In this document: positions 26,805-35,481 of the stretch, in pieces
Layout: each line of letters starts with the position of its first letter
Numbering within the stretch: the stretch's first letter is position 1
DNA from: Vogesella fluminis
GTDB lineage: Bacteria; Pseudomonadota; Gammaproteobacteria; Burkholderiales; Chromobacteriaceae
Reading direction: 5' to 3'
Assembly: GCF_014652335.1 (NCBI RefSeq)
Contig: NZ_BMYP01000003.1
Coordinates: forward strand, 58,022-122,021
Length of the DNA: 64,000 nt
Notes under the pieces: model-generated
Told to the model about the DNA's origin: nothing
Seen by the model: only the letters and a program-made list of their open reading frames with translations
Databases searched by the model: none
Made by a program: the position numbers and the translations under genes

Positions 26805-29800
26805 ATGCGCTTTCAACGCTATGACGAAATCGTGACTGACCATTCTACCCCCACTTCCCCGTCCGATGTAACGCCGCCTGACCGCAGCTGGCGCATCCTG
26901 CGGACTGCCCGTCGCATCCTGCGTGCCGCTGCCTGGCTACTGGCCGCGGTACTGCTGCTGCTGGCCGTTTCCTTCCTGAGTTTCCGCTTCATCCTGCTGC
27001 CGAACCTGGACCGCTTGCGCCCGTATCTGGAGCAGTCGCTGGGCGACGCCAGCGGCATGGCGATCAAGGTTGGCCGCATCGACGGCGAATGGCTGTGGTG
27101 GGCGCCGGTGCTGACCCTGCACGACGTGCAGGTGCGGCCGGCATCGCGCGCCAGCGCCATCCGCCTGTCGCGGGTGGAGGTGATTCCGGCGTGGAAAAGC
27201 TGGCTCTATCTCGAACCGCGGCTGGCCAGCCTGCAGCTGGACGATTTGCAGCTGGCGCTGCAGCGCGACCGCCACGGGCGGCTGAGCCTGAACGGCATCG
27301 CGCTGTCCGGCGGCAAGGGCGACAACCGCCTGCTGGACTGGCTGCTGCGCCAGGACAGCATCACGCTGAGCCTGAAGCAGCTGAGCTGGCATGACCAGCT
27401 GCTGGCCTTGCCGGCGCTGCGGCTGGAAGGGCTGACCCTGCAGCTGCAGGACAACTGGCGCGGCCACCGCCTGCAGCTGCGCGGCCGCCCGGACAGCCCG
27501 CTGCTGCCGGGCCTGCTGCTGGATGCCGGCTGGCAGGGCGCTGCCGTTGCCGACTGGCGGCAGTGGCAGGGCGACCTGACGCTGGCCGCCGGCAGCGGCG
27601 AGCTGTCGCTGCTCAAGCGCTACTGGCCGACGGCGCCGTTTGCCGGCCAGGGGCGCGCCAGTTCGCGGCTGACGGCGGCGTTTGCCGAGGGCCGCATCAC
27701 CGCGCTGCAGGGGCGCTGGCAGGTGGATGACGTGTCGCTGGCGCTGCAACGGCGCGATCTGCCCTTGCCGCGGCTGGCCGGCGAGGTGGACTACCGCAGC
27801 GCGGCGGCGGGCGAGCACCAGTTGCAGGCCAGCCACTTGACCTTGTCCGGCGAATTCGGCCCGCTGCTGCGCGACGCAACGGTGGACGCCAACTGGCACG
27901 AGCAGCGTGGCGGGCGCGTGCAGCTGTCCGGGGTGTCGCTGGCGGGCTTGTGGCCCGTGCTGCAGCAACGCGTCACGCTGCTGCGTGAGTTGCCGCTGAC
28001 GGCGCTGGACGGCGAACTGGCCAACACCCGCTGGCAGTGGCAGGGGCCGTGGCGGGCGCCGCGCGACTACCGGCTGAGCACGGCCTTCCGCGAGTTGCGG
28101 CCAACCTTGAGCACCAGCCCGACAATGCAGGGCGGTGTCAACGGCGGATTGAACCTTGCGCACGATGGCGGTGCGCTGTCGCTGTCCGGGCAGGGGCTGA
28201 CGCTGGCGTGGCCGCAGCAACTGGCCGAACCGTTGGCCTTGCAGCAGCTGGCTGGCCAGCTGCGCTGGCAGCGGCAGGGCCAGGGCTGGCAGTTCACGCT
28301 GCCGGCGCTGCGCCTGCAAACCCCCGATCTGAAAGCGGAGCTGAGCGGCCAGGGGCTGCTGCCGGCACAGGGCGCACTGCAGGGGCGGCTGGACATCCGC
28401 GTGCCGCAGGTGGCGGTGGCCCGCGTCAGCCGCTATCTGCCGGCGGTGATCGGCCGCAGCACGCTGGACTGGCTGGACATGGCACTGGTCGGTGGCACGG
28501 CGCGCAATGTCAGCGCGCGGGTGGAGGGCGACTTCAGCCGCTTCCCGTTCGGTAACGATGCCGGCGGCCGTTTCGATGTCGATGCCGAGGTGGCCGGCGG
28601 CGTATTGCGCTTTGATCGCGCCTGGCCGGATCTCACCGCCATCGACGGCAAGTTCGCGATGCGCAACGACCACGTGCTGGTCGACGCCGCCACGGCGCGC
28701 ACCGCCGGTGTGGCGCTGCAGGCGGTCAAGGTGCGCCTGCCGGACCTGATGACGCAGCCGGCACACCTGCTGATCGACGGCCAGGCGCGCGGTGCGCTGC
28801 CGCAGATGCTGGCCTACACCCGTAGCAGCCCGGTGGACGGCTGGCTGGGCGGCTTCCTGTCGACCATCGACAGCCAGGGTGAGGCCGCGCTGAAACTGGG
28901 GCTGGACATTCCGCTGTCTGCGCTGCGGCAGAGCAAGGTGCGCGGCGAGGTGAGCCTGCCCGGCAATAACCTGCAGTTCCGCCAGCTGCCGCTGCCGCCG
29001 TTGCAGGCGGTACGCGGCGTGCTGAACTTCAACGAGCGTGGCGTGAGCTCGCCGGGGATCGGCTTTGCCGCCTTTGGCGGGCAGGGGCGGCTGACCGCGA
29101 CGCAGCGTCGCGATGATGTGATGCAGTTTGCGGTGCAGGGCGACGCCGCCATCACCCCGGTGTTGCAGCAGTATGTGCCGCTGCTGTCACCGCTGGTGTC
29201 CGGCCGCACGCCGTACCAGGCCAATTTCGACATCAGCAATAATCTTGATGACCTGCAGCTGCTGCTGAGCCTGCGCGGGGTGGCGATCCAGGCACCGGCG
29301 CCGCTGGCCAAGCCGGCCGACGCCGAATGGCCGCTTCAGCTGCGCTTGCGGCCAACCTTGCAGGGCTGGCAGCTGGCCTGGCAACAGCAGGAACGGGCGC
29401 AGGGCACGGTGACGCTGGACAGCCACGGCAATCTGCGCGGTGTCGGCGTTGGCGTCGGCGCCGAGGTGCCGGCCAGCCCGCAACAGATCGGCATCGCCAT
29501 CCGCCAGCCGCAGCTGGACCTGCTGCCGTGGCTGGGCGTGGTGCGGCAGCTTGCCGCCACGACAGGTACGACCGGCACGACCGAGCGCGCCGGCCTACCG
29601 CTGCAATTGCAGCTGGCGACGCCGCTGCTGCAGCTGGCCAGTTACCGCTTGCACGACGTGGATGGCCGCCTCGACTGGCACGGCGGTGAGACGCCGCTGC
29701 AGCTGCAGATTGACAGCCGCGAGGCTGCCGGCCAGTTGCGCTACAGCGCGGCCGGCGACGGGCGGGTGCAGGCGCAGCTGTCGCGGCTGACCCTGCCCTT

Positions 29801-30713
29801 GCCGGAAGAGACCGCGGCGGTAGGGGACGCCGGTGCCGGTTCGCTGCTGGCCGATGTCAGCGTGCCGGTGCTGGAGGTGGCGGTGGCGCAGCTGTTCTGG
29901 GAGCGCTACCAGCTCGGCCAGCTGACGCTGTTGGCGCAGCCGCGCGGTGAGCAGTGGCAGCTGGACAAGATTACGCTGCAGATGCCGGAAGGGCACCTGC
30001 AGCTCAACGGCGTGGCGCCGCGCGAGGGTAGCCGCCAGCCGCAGACACGGGTCGATGTCGCCTTCGATACCGAGGACGCCGGCGGGCTGCTGACGCGCTT
30101 CGGCATCGCGGATGCGCTGTACGGTGGTCGCGGCCGGCTGGACGGCCAGCTGGCGTGGCCGGGCCGCCTGCACGATTTCGAGCTGGCGCGACTCGGTGGC
30201 CAGCTGCGGCTGGACGTGCGCGACGGCCGCTTTGCCCAGGTCAACCCTGGCGTAGCGCGCTTGCTGGGCATCCTCAGCCTGCAGTCGCTGTCGCGCCGCA
30301 TCCGGCTGGATTTCACCGACGTGTTCAGCAGCGGTTTTGCCTTTGACGCGATCACCGGCAGCGCTGCCATCCGCGACGGGGTGTTTGCCTCCGACGATGT
30401 GCGCATGACCGGGCCGGCGGCGCTGGTCACCCTGCGCGGCGAGGCCGACTTGCCACGCAACCAGCAGAATGTGCGCGCCCGCATCACGCCGCACATTTCC
30501 GAGAGCGTGTCGCTGCTGGCCGGCGCAACCCTGGTCAACCCGCTGCTGGGGGCGGCGACGCTGCTGACGCAAAAGATATTGCAAGACCCGATTAATAAGG
30601 TATTTTCCTTTGAGTACCAGATCAGCGGCAGCCTGACCGATCCGCAGGTCAGCAAGGTGGGGGAGAATGTCAGCCCCGCGCCGCCGCCCAAGACGCCCGA
30701 GGACCACAGATGA
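26805..30713 (+). CDS. YhdP / AsmA-like (TIGR02099-type) large membrane-anchored protein
   Basis: About 1300 residues: one transmembrane helix near the N-terminus (AAAWLLAAVLLLLAVSFLSF) and a very long, beta-rich periplasmic part typical of AsmA-like bridge proteins, with a C-terminal AsmA domain (DFELARLGGQLRLDVRDGRF...LLGILSLQSLSRRIRLDF). YhdP relatives move phospholipids from inner to outer membrane. The start is uncertain: ATG 26805 or GTG 26832, neither with a clear ribosome site. It overlaps the next gene by 4 bases. Copies of the repeat word lie at 27066, 28095 and 29346. Confidence 0.88.
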   Translation: MRFQRYDEIVTDHSTPTSPSDVTPPDRSWRILRTARRILRAAAWLLAAVLLLLAVSFLSFRFILLPNLDRLRPYLEQSLGDASGMAIKVGRIDGEWLWWAPVLTLHDVQVRPASRASAIRLSRVEVIPAWKSWLYLEPRLASLQLDDLQLALQRDRHGRLSLNGIALSGGKGDNRLLDWLLRQDSITLSLKQLSWHDQLLALPALRLEGLTLQLQDNWRGHRLQLRGRPDSPLLPGLLLDAGWQGAAVADWRQWQGDLTLAAGSGELSLLKRYWPTAPFAGQGRASSRLTAAFAEGRITALQGRWQVDDVSLALQRRDLPLPRLAGEVDYRSAAAGEHQLQASHLTLSGEFGPLLRDATVDANWHEQRGGRVQLSGVSLAGLWPVLQQRVTLLRELPLTALDGELANTRWQWQGPWRAPRDYRLSTAFRELRPTLSTSPTMQGGVNGGLNLAHDGGALSLSGQGLTLAWPQQLAEPLALQQLAGQLRWQRQGQGWQFTLPALRLQTPDLKAELSGQGLLPAQGALQGRLDIRVPQVAVARVSRYLPAVIGRSTLDWLDMALVGGTARNVSARVEGDFSRFPFGNDAGGRFDVDAEVAGGVLRFDRAWPDLTAIDGKFAMRNDHVLVDAATARTAGVALQAVKVRLPDLMTQPAHLLIDGQARGALPQMLAYTRSSPVDGWLGGFLSTIDSQGEAALKLGLDIPLSALRQSKVRGEVSLPGNNLQFRQLPLPPLQAVRGVLNFNERGVSSPGIGFAAFGGQGRLTATQRRDDVMQFAVQGDAAITPVLQQYVPLLSPLVSGRTPYQANFDISNNLDDLQLLLSLRGVAIQAPAPLAKPADAEWPLQLRLRPTLQGWQLAWQQQERAQGTVTLDSHGNLRGVGVGVGAEVPASPQQIGIAIRQPQLDLLPWLGVVRQLAATTGTTGTTERAGLPLQLQLATPLLQLASYRLHDVDGRLDWHGGETPLQLQIDSREAAGQLRYSAAGDGRVQAQLSRLTLPLPEETAAVGDAGAGSLLADVSVPVLEVAVAQLFWERYQLGQLTLLAQPRGEQWQLDKITLQMPEGHLQLNGVAPREGSRQPQTRVDVAFDTEDAGGLLTRFGIADALYGGRGRLDGQLAWPGRLHDFELARLGGQLRLDVRDGRFAQVNPGVARLLGILSLQSLSRRIRLDFTDVFSSGFAFDAITGSAAIRDGVFASDDVRMTGPAALVTLRGEADLPRNQQNVRARITPHISESVSLLAGATLVNPLLGAATLLTQKILQDPINKVFSFEYQISGSLTDPQVSKVGENVSPAPPPKTPEDHR
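28095..28108 (-). repeat. Full-length uptake-like repeat inside the YhdP-type gene
   Basis: Exact 14/14 copy on the minus strand, read as LRPTL. Confidence 0.65.
29346..29359 (-). repeat. Second full-length uptake-like repeat inside the YhdP-type gene
   Basis: Exact 14/14 copy on the minus strand, read as LRPTL. A 13/14 copy on the plus strand lies at 27066-27078. Confidence 0.65.
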
Positions 30714-31519
30714 AGACAGCTTTCAAGGTCGCCGCCATCCAGATGGTGTCCACCACCCGCCTGCAGCAAAACCTCGACACCGCCGCCCGCCTGGTGGCGC
30801 AGGCGGCCACTGACGGCGCGCAACTGGTGGTACTGCCGGAATATTTCTGCCTGATGGGGCGCGAGGAAGGCGACAAGGTGCGCATCCGCGAAACCTTTGG
30901 CGACGGGCCGATCCAGCAGCAGTTGGCGGCGATGGCGCGCGACAACAAGGTGTGGCTGGCGGGCGGCACGCTGCCGCTGGCCTGCGATGCCGACAACAAG
31001 GTATTGAACAGCCTGCTGCTGTACGCGCCGGACGGCAGCGTGCACAGCCGCTACGACAAGATCCACCTGTTTGGCTTTACCGGCAACGGCGAGCGCTACT
31101 GCGAATCGGACAGCATCGTCGCCGGCAGCCAGCCGCTGCGCGCAGAAACGCCGCTGGCCGACATCGCCTTCGGCATCTGCTACGACCTGCGCTTCCCCGA
31201 GCTGTTCCGCCAGATGGCGCCGTTCGACCTGCTGGTATTGCCGGCGGCGTTCACCGCGCAGACCGGCGAAGCACACTGGGAGGTGCTGCTGCGCGCCCGC
31301 GCCATCGAGAACCAGTGCTACGTGCTGGCCTCGGCGCAGGGCGGCAGTCACGAAAACGGCCGCAAGACGCACGGCCAGAGCATCATCATCGATCCGTGGG
31401 GGCGCATCGTCGCCCAGCTGGACAAGGGCGAGGGTGTGGTCATCGCCGAGATCGACCCCGAAATCATCAACTCGGTGCGCACCCGGCTGCCGGCGCTGTC
31501 GCACCGCGTTTTTTCCTGA
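30710..31519 (+). CDS. Nitrilase-superfamily amidohydrolase (Nit1-like, probable deaminated glutathione amidase)
   Basis: A 269-residue carbon-nitrogen hydrolase with the complete catalytic set: Glu in [10 protein letters not shown], Lys in RYDKIHLF and Cys in [12 protein letters not shown]. These residues and the short length place it in the Nit branch, whose characterised members repair deaminated glutathione; that assignment is by family. The ATG overlaps the stop of the YhdP-type gene (ATGA), and tldD follows 11 bases later, forming a three-gene unit. Confidence 0.88.
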   Translation: MKTAFKVAAIQMVSTTRLQQNLDTAARLVAQAATDGAQLVVLPEYFCLMGREEGDKVRIRETFGDGPIQQQLAAMARDNKVWLAGGTLPLACDADNKVLNSLLLYAPDGSVHSRYDKIHLFGFTGNGERYCESDSIVAGSQPLRAETPLADIAFGICYDLRFPELFRQMAPFDLLVLPAAFTAQTGEAHWEVLLRARAIENQCYVLASAQGGSHENGRKTHGQSIIIDPWGRIVAQLDKGEGVVIAEIDPEIINSVRTRLPALSHRVFS

Positions 31520-31530
31520 AAGCAAAAGTC

Positions 31531-32970
31531 ATGAGCAACGCCATTTCCATCGCAGACAGCCTGCTGCTGGCGCCGTACGGCGTCAACGAACAGGTGATCG
31601 AGGCCACCCTCGGCCGCATGCTGCAGCATCAGGTCGACTATGCCGACCTGTATTTCCAGTACACGCGCAGCGAAGGCTGGAGCCTGGAAGAGGGCATCGT
31701 CAAGGCCGGCAGCTTCAGCATCGACCAGGGTGTCGGCGTGCGGGCGGTATCCGGTGACAAGACCGCGTTTGCCTACTCCGACGACATCAGCGCCTTCGCG
31801 CTGGGCGAGGCCGCCGATGCGGTGCGCGCCATCGGCGCCGTCGGCGGTCACGGCAATGCCGGCGCGGTGGCACTGCGCCGCGGCAGCAGCCTGTATCCGG
31901 CGATCGATCCGGTCGGCAGCCTGCCGGCCGAGGCCAAGGTGTCGATCCTGGAGCGCATCGAGCGGCTGGCACGCGCCATCGACCCGCGCGTGATCCAGGT
32001 GATGGCAGGGTTGGCCGCAGAGTACGACGTGGTCTACGTCGCGCGTCATGACGGCGTGCGCGCCGCCGACGTGCGGCCGCTGGTGCGCATCTCGGTGACG
32101 GTGATCGCCGAGCAGGACGGTCGGCGCGAGATGGGCAGCAGTGGCGGCGGTGGCCGTTACGACCTGACGCAGTTTACCGACGCGGTGATCGAGCACCACG
32201 CGCAGAAGGCGGTGCAACAGGCGCTGGTCAATCTGGAGGCGCGGCCGGCACCGGCCGGGCAGATGACGGTGGTGCTCGGCTCCGGCTGGCCGGGCGTGCT
32301 GCTGCACGAAGCCATCGGCCACGGCCTGGAAGGCGACTTCAATCGCAAGGGCACCTCGGCGTTCTCCGGCATGATCGGTCAGCGCGTGGCCGCCGCTGGT
32401 GTCACCGTGGTCGATGACGGCACGCTGTCGGCGCGCCGCGGCTCGCTGTCGATCGACGACGAAGGCAACGCCACCAACCGCACCATGCTGATTGAGGACG
32501 GCATCCTCAAGGGCTATATGCAGGACGCGATGAACTCGCGGCTGATGGGGGTGGCGCCGACCGGCAACGGTCGTCGCGAGTCCTACGCCCACATCCCGAT
32601 GCCGCGGATGACCAATACCTACATGCTCGGCGGCGACAAGGCACCGGAAGAGATCATCGCCTCGGTCAAGGACGGCATCTACGCGGCCAACTTCGGCGGT
32701 GGCCAGGTCGATATCACCAGCGGCAAGTTCGTGTTCTCCGCCTCCGAGGCGTGGCGCATCGAGAACGGCAAGCTGACCTGCCCGGTGAAGGGCGCCACCC
32801 TGATCGGTAACGGCCCGGAGGTGCTGAACTACGTGTCGATGATCGGCAACGATCTGGCGCTGGACGAGGGCGTCGGCGTCTGTGGCAAGGAAGGCCAGAG
32901 CGTGCCGGTCGGCGTCGGCCAGCCGACGCTGCGCATCGACGGCGGCCTCACCGTCGGCGGTACCGCCTGA
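31531..32970 (+). CDS. tldD: Metalloprotease TldD
   Basis: A 479-residue zinc protease subunit. The metal site [14 protein letters not shown] (HExxxH type) is intact, with [18 protein letters not shown] and the C-terminal cysteine in VGVCGKEGQ as in the family. TldD works with TldE/PmbA to degrade unfolded peptides and mature microcins and CcdA; the partner gene is not in this window. The open frame runs upstream, but [18 protein letters not shown] at 31531 is the normal start. A repeat core lies at 32010. Confidence 0.95.
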   Translation: MSNAISIADSLLLAPYGVNEQVIEATLGRMLQHQVDYADLYFQYTRSEGWSLEEGIVKAGSFSIDQGVGVRAVSGDKTAFAYSDDISAFALGEAADAVRAIGAVGGHGNAGAVALRRGSSLYPAIDPVGSLPAEAKVSILERIERLARAIDPRVIQVMAGLAAEYDVVYVARHDGVRAADVRPLVRISVTVIAEQDGRREMGSSGGGGRYDLTQFTDAVIEHHAQKAVQQALVNLEARPAPAGQMTVVLGSGWPGVLLHEAIGHGLEGDFNRKGTSAFSGMIGQRVAAAGVTVVDDGTLSARRGSLSIDDEGNATNRTMLIEDGILKGYMQDAMNSRLMGVAPTGNGRRESYAHIPMPRMTNTYMLGGDKAPEEIIASVKDGIYAANFGGGQVDITSGKFVFSASEAWRIENGKLTCPVKGATLIGNGPEVLNYVSMIGNDLALDEGVGVCGKEGQSVPVGVGQPTLRIDGGLTVGGTA

Positions 32971-32971
32971 C

Positions 32972-32985
32972 AAGGTTGGCCGCAA
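32972..32985 (+). repeat. Full-length uptake-like repeat after tldD
   Basis: Exact 14/14 copy starting 2 bases after the tldD stop codon and just before its terminator hairpin. Confidence 0.7.
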
Positions 32986-33002
32986 GCTTGCGCTATCCGC
33001 TC

Positions 33003-33033
33003 AACACGCCATCGCTGTGCGATGGCGTGTTTT
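33003..33033. terminator. Bidirectional terminator between tldD and the PAS/GGDEF-like gene
   Basis: AACACGCCATCGC pairs perfectly with its complement over 13 bases with a 3-base loop; the right arm runs on into TTT. The two flanking genes converge on it. Confidence 0.8.
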
Positions 33034-33062
33034 GCTGCCGTCTCCGATAGCGGGATCAGGCT

Positions 33063-34028
33063 CTAGCTCAGGCTGACAATGGTATTGCGTCCGGTGAGAC
33101 GGGCTTTGGTCAGTGCGGCCTCCAGCCGCACTTGCAGCTGGCGTGCATTACGGTCGGCCTCGTTCCAGGTGCTGATGCCGATGCAGGTGCTGGTTTCGCA
33201 GTTGGCACCATCCGGCCAGAAGGCAAAGCTGCCAAGCCGCTGCTGCAGCCGCTTGGCGACCCTGACCGCATCCTGCAGCGTGGTCTGCCGTAACAGCATC
33301 ACCAGCGTGCCGTTTTCGTGACGGCCAACCAGATCGCCATCACGGCTGCTCTGCACGCACAGATAGCTCACCATGCGCCGGAAATGGGTACGGTTATAGG
33401 CACCCAGCGGTGCCTTGTCATGAATCGGCACGACCTCGGCATGAATCTGCAGTGCGGCCAGCGGATTGTGATAACGGCGGGCATGGCCAACCTCGATACC
33501 GGCACGCTCCAGCAGCTGGCCGGCAGACAGGACGCCGCTGATGTAGTCATCCGGATCTTCTGCCATGTTTTCATCGCCGGCCGGCAGCAGTTGCCGTACC
33601 CGCTCGAACAGCTCGTCCTTCTTTTTTAGCAGCTCGTTCATCAGCTGCTGCTGGCTGTGATCCGAAAAGGTAAAGATCAGCGTCGGATAAGACCATGCCA
33701 CGACCCGTGCCGACAGCAGCACCGGGAAGCAGCGGCCGCGTGCCGAACATATTTCGCCTTCGATGTTGTAAAGCAGATCCTGGCGCTGAATGTCGCGCAG
33801 GATGTCGCCCAGCGGCGGCTTGCTGACAAAGCGCGCCAGCGGCTGGCCCATCAACTCCGGCAAAGGCAGGCCAAGCTGGATCGATGCCAGCTGGTTGGCG
33901 GCCATCACTGTCATGTCGGCACTGTCGGCCATGATGAAGGCACCCTGCAAGGTATCGATCATGCACTGGAAATTCAGATCGTCCGGCATAGACAGCCCCC
34001 CGCCATCAGTCTGCTGGTGCCGTGCCAT
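33063..34028 (-). CDS. PAS protein with degenerate GGDEF domain
   Basis: A 308- to 321-residue cytoplasmic protein. An N-terminal PAS domain (about 18-130) is followed by a helix (MNELLKKKDELFERVRQLL) and a C-terminal domain that keeps the GGDEF fold pattern (YNRTHFRRM..., DLVGRHENGTLVMLLRQTTLQDAVRVAKRLQ). The catalytic GG(D/E)EF is replaced by ENGTL, so it should not make cyclic di-GMP. It may sense or bind a ligand, or regulate another protein. Start may instead be ATG 33989 (MPDDLNFQCM), which follows a G-rich ribosome-site-like run. Confidence 0.72.
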   Translation of the reverse strand: MARHQQTDGGGLSMPDDLNFQCMIDTLQGAFIMADSADMTVMAANQLASIQLGLPLPELMGQPLARFVSKPPLGDILRDIQRQDLLYNIEGEICSARGRCFPVLLSARVVAWSYPTLIFTFSDHSQQQLMNELLKKKDELFERVRQLLPAGDENMAEDPDDYISGVLSAGQLLERAGIEVGHARRYHNPLAALQIHAEVVPIHDKAPLGAYNRTHFRRMVSYLCVQSSRDGDLVGRHENGTLVMLLRQTTLQDAVRVAKRLQQRLGSFAFWPDGANCETSTCIGISTWNEADRNARQLQVRLEAALTKARLTGRNTIVSLS

Positions 34029-34055
34029 GAAATGGCCGGCTGATTATTAACATTA

Positions 34056-34270
34056 GGGCCTGTCACCACTTATTTTAAAGTGGCGCAGGCCATGAATGGC
34101 TTCGGATGGAAGGCGGATGGTTCGCATCTGGTGATTCCAGGCACTCCCCCGGTAACTGCTCTGCGATATTTTGTTGGCAACTCTTGTCCGGCCCGCCCTT
34201 TGAGGTCTGGCCGGCCTACGGGAAGGGCAGGCCGGCTGACAGTTGACAACCGCGGCATCCGGAATGGTGC
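34056..34270. other. Structured intergenic stretch without a recognised gene
   Basis: Begins with a nested hairpin at 34057-34091: GGCCTG pairs with CAGGCC and, inside it, CCACTT pairs with AAGTGG around an ATTTTA loop. Short open frames in this stretch have no recognisable product. Its composition differs from the adjoining genes; it may be a degraded mobile element or an intergenic repeat. Confidence 0.35.
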
Positions 34271-34292
34271 TTGCGGCCAACGTTGGCCGCAA
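34271..34292. repeat. Perfect 22-base palindrome built of two uptake-like repeats
   Basis: TTGCGGCCAA, then CG, then TTGGCCGCAA: two copies of the core meet head to head with a 2-base centre. It ends 4 bases before the stop codon of the TPR lipoprotein gene, so it can form a cruciform or RNA hairpin at that gene's 3' end. Confidence 0.75.
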
Positions 34293-34296
34293 CGGG

Positions 34297-35436
34297 CTAT
34301 GGCGTGCCGAGCGCTACCCGGGTTTCGCGCGGCCCCGGTGTGACCAGTGCAAAGCGGGTCATCACGTCACGGCCCAGTACCAGCCTGACATCGGTGTTCT
34401 GCCGTAAGCCGGTTTTTTCGGCAATAGCCGGTTTCAACGGCAGGCTGGCACTCAGCCGGGCTGCCACGCCGGCATAGCCGGGGCGGTATTCGACCACGGT
34501 AACCGGCTGGCGGAACGGCTTGCTGTTGGTGAGCCGTGCAGCCGGATAGCCCTGTGCAAGCAAGGCCTGATTCACGCGCCGGGCCATGCCGGTAATGCCG
34601 TTGCCGTTGGATACCTCGTACAGGGCAGTGCGTGCCGGTGGTGCCGCCTCTTTCGCCGGTGCAGGCCGGGCTGCGGCCAACATGGTTGGCGCCGCCGGCT
34701 CTGTTGTCTGCGGTTGCCCGGCGGGTGCTGGCGGCGGCACGATAGCCGGTGCCGGTTCCGCCACCGGCGATGATGCGGCGGGCAGGGCAGGCGACGGTGT
34801 TGCCACTTCGGCTGCAGCCGGCTGGCTGGCCGGCTCCACCGTCGGTGCCGCCATCCTGGTTTCTGTCACCGGTGGCGCTACCGTATTGCCGGCGGCAGCT
34901 GCCGGCGGGCTGACCGTGGCCGGAGCAAAGGCCTGCTGCACCAGCTCGGCCTGCGCTTTCTGCGCCAATGCCAGATTGAGGTTGGTGGTGATCTTGGCGT
35001 CGCCCGGCTTCAGGCTCGCCGCCTTCTCCAGCATGGCGGCGGCCTCGACCGGGCGGCCTTGCAGGTAGTAGGCGTAACCGAGGTTGTTGTAGAAGTGCGC
35101 GGTATCTGGTGCGGCCGCCAATGCCAGCTGGAATTCCATGATCGCCAGTTCGAACTGGTGCTGACCGGCGTAGAGGCTGCCGAGTGCGTTGTGGGCTTCG
35201 GCGTAGTGCTTGTCCAGCGCCAGCGCCTGCCGGAATGCCGGGATGGCGAGATCGTTCCGGTTCTGGCCCTGGTAGTAGCGCCCCAGCTGATAGTAGGCCG
35301 CGGGGCTTTCATTGGCATGACGCACCTTCAGTAGCGGCTGAAAGCCCCACGCCTGTTTTGACGGAAGGACCGACTCGCAGCTTTGCAGCAAAGGAACACA
35401 GCACAGCAGCGACAACAATAGCGGAGTGTTTTTCAT
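34297..35436 (-). CDS. tadD: TPR lipoprotein of the Tad locus (TadD-like) with LytR_C-type domain
   Basis: A 379-residue outer-membrane lipoprotein candidate: signal peptide with lipobox LLQSC (Cys at about 20), three TPR repeats at about 45-150 (YYQLGRYYQGQNRNDLAIPAFRQAL, then two more), an Ala/Pro-rich linker at about 175-280, and a C-terminal domain (LYEVSNGNGITGMARRV...DVRLVLGRD) resembling LytR_C. TadD is thought to help assemble the pilus secretin. Last gene of the Tad unit. The terminal domain and the long linker are additions to the usual TadD. One repeat core at 34672. Confidence 0.75.
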   Translation of the reverse strand: MKNTPLLLSLLCCVPLLQSCESVLPSKQAWGFQPLLKVRHANESPAAYYQLGRYYQGQNRNDLAIPAFRQALALDKHYAEAHNALGSLYAGQHQFELAIMEFQLALAAAPDTAHFYNNLGYAYYLQGRPVEAAAMLEKAASLKPGDAKITTNLNLALAQKAQAELVQQAFAPATVSPPAAAAGNTVAPPVTETRMAAPTVEPASQPAAAEVATPSPALPAASSPVAEPAPAIVPPPAPAGQPQTTEPAAPTMLAAARPAPAKEAAPPARTALYEVSNGNGITGMARRVNQALLAQGYPAARLTNSKPFRQPVTVVEYRPGYAGVAARLSASLPLKPAIAEKTGLRQNTDVRLVLGRDVMTRFALVTPGPRETRVALGTP

Positions 35437-35481
35437 GGTATTTCTCCCATGGCATGCTCGATAACGGCTTGTGCTGCCTGG

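Noticed and set aside
30952..31530. Upstream extension of the tldD frame
   Set aside because: The extra sequence lies in the nitrilase gene in another frame and has no TldD similarity; [10 protein letters not shown] is the expected start.
34053..34292. Short minus-strand frame between the PAS protein and tadD
   Set aside because: No recognisable product, and it runs through the palindrome and the hairpin.
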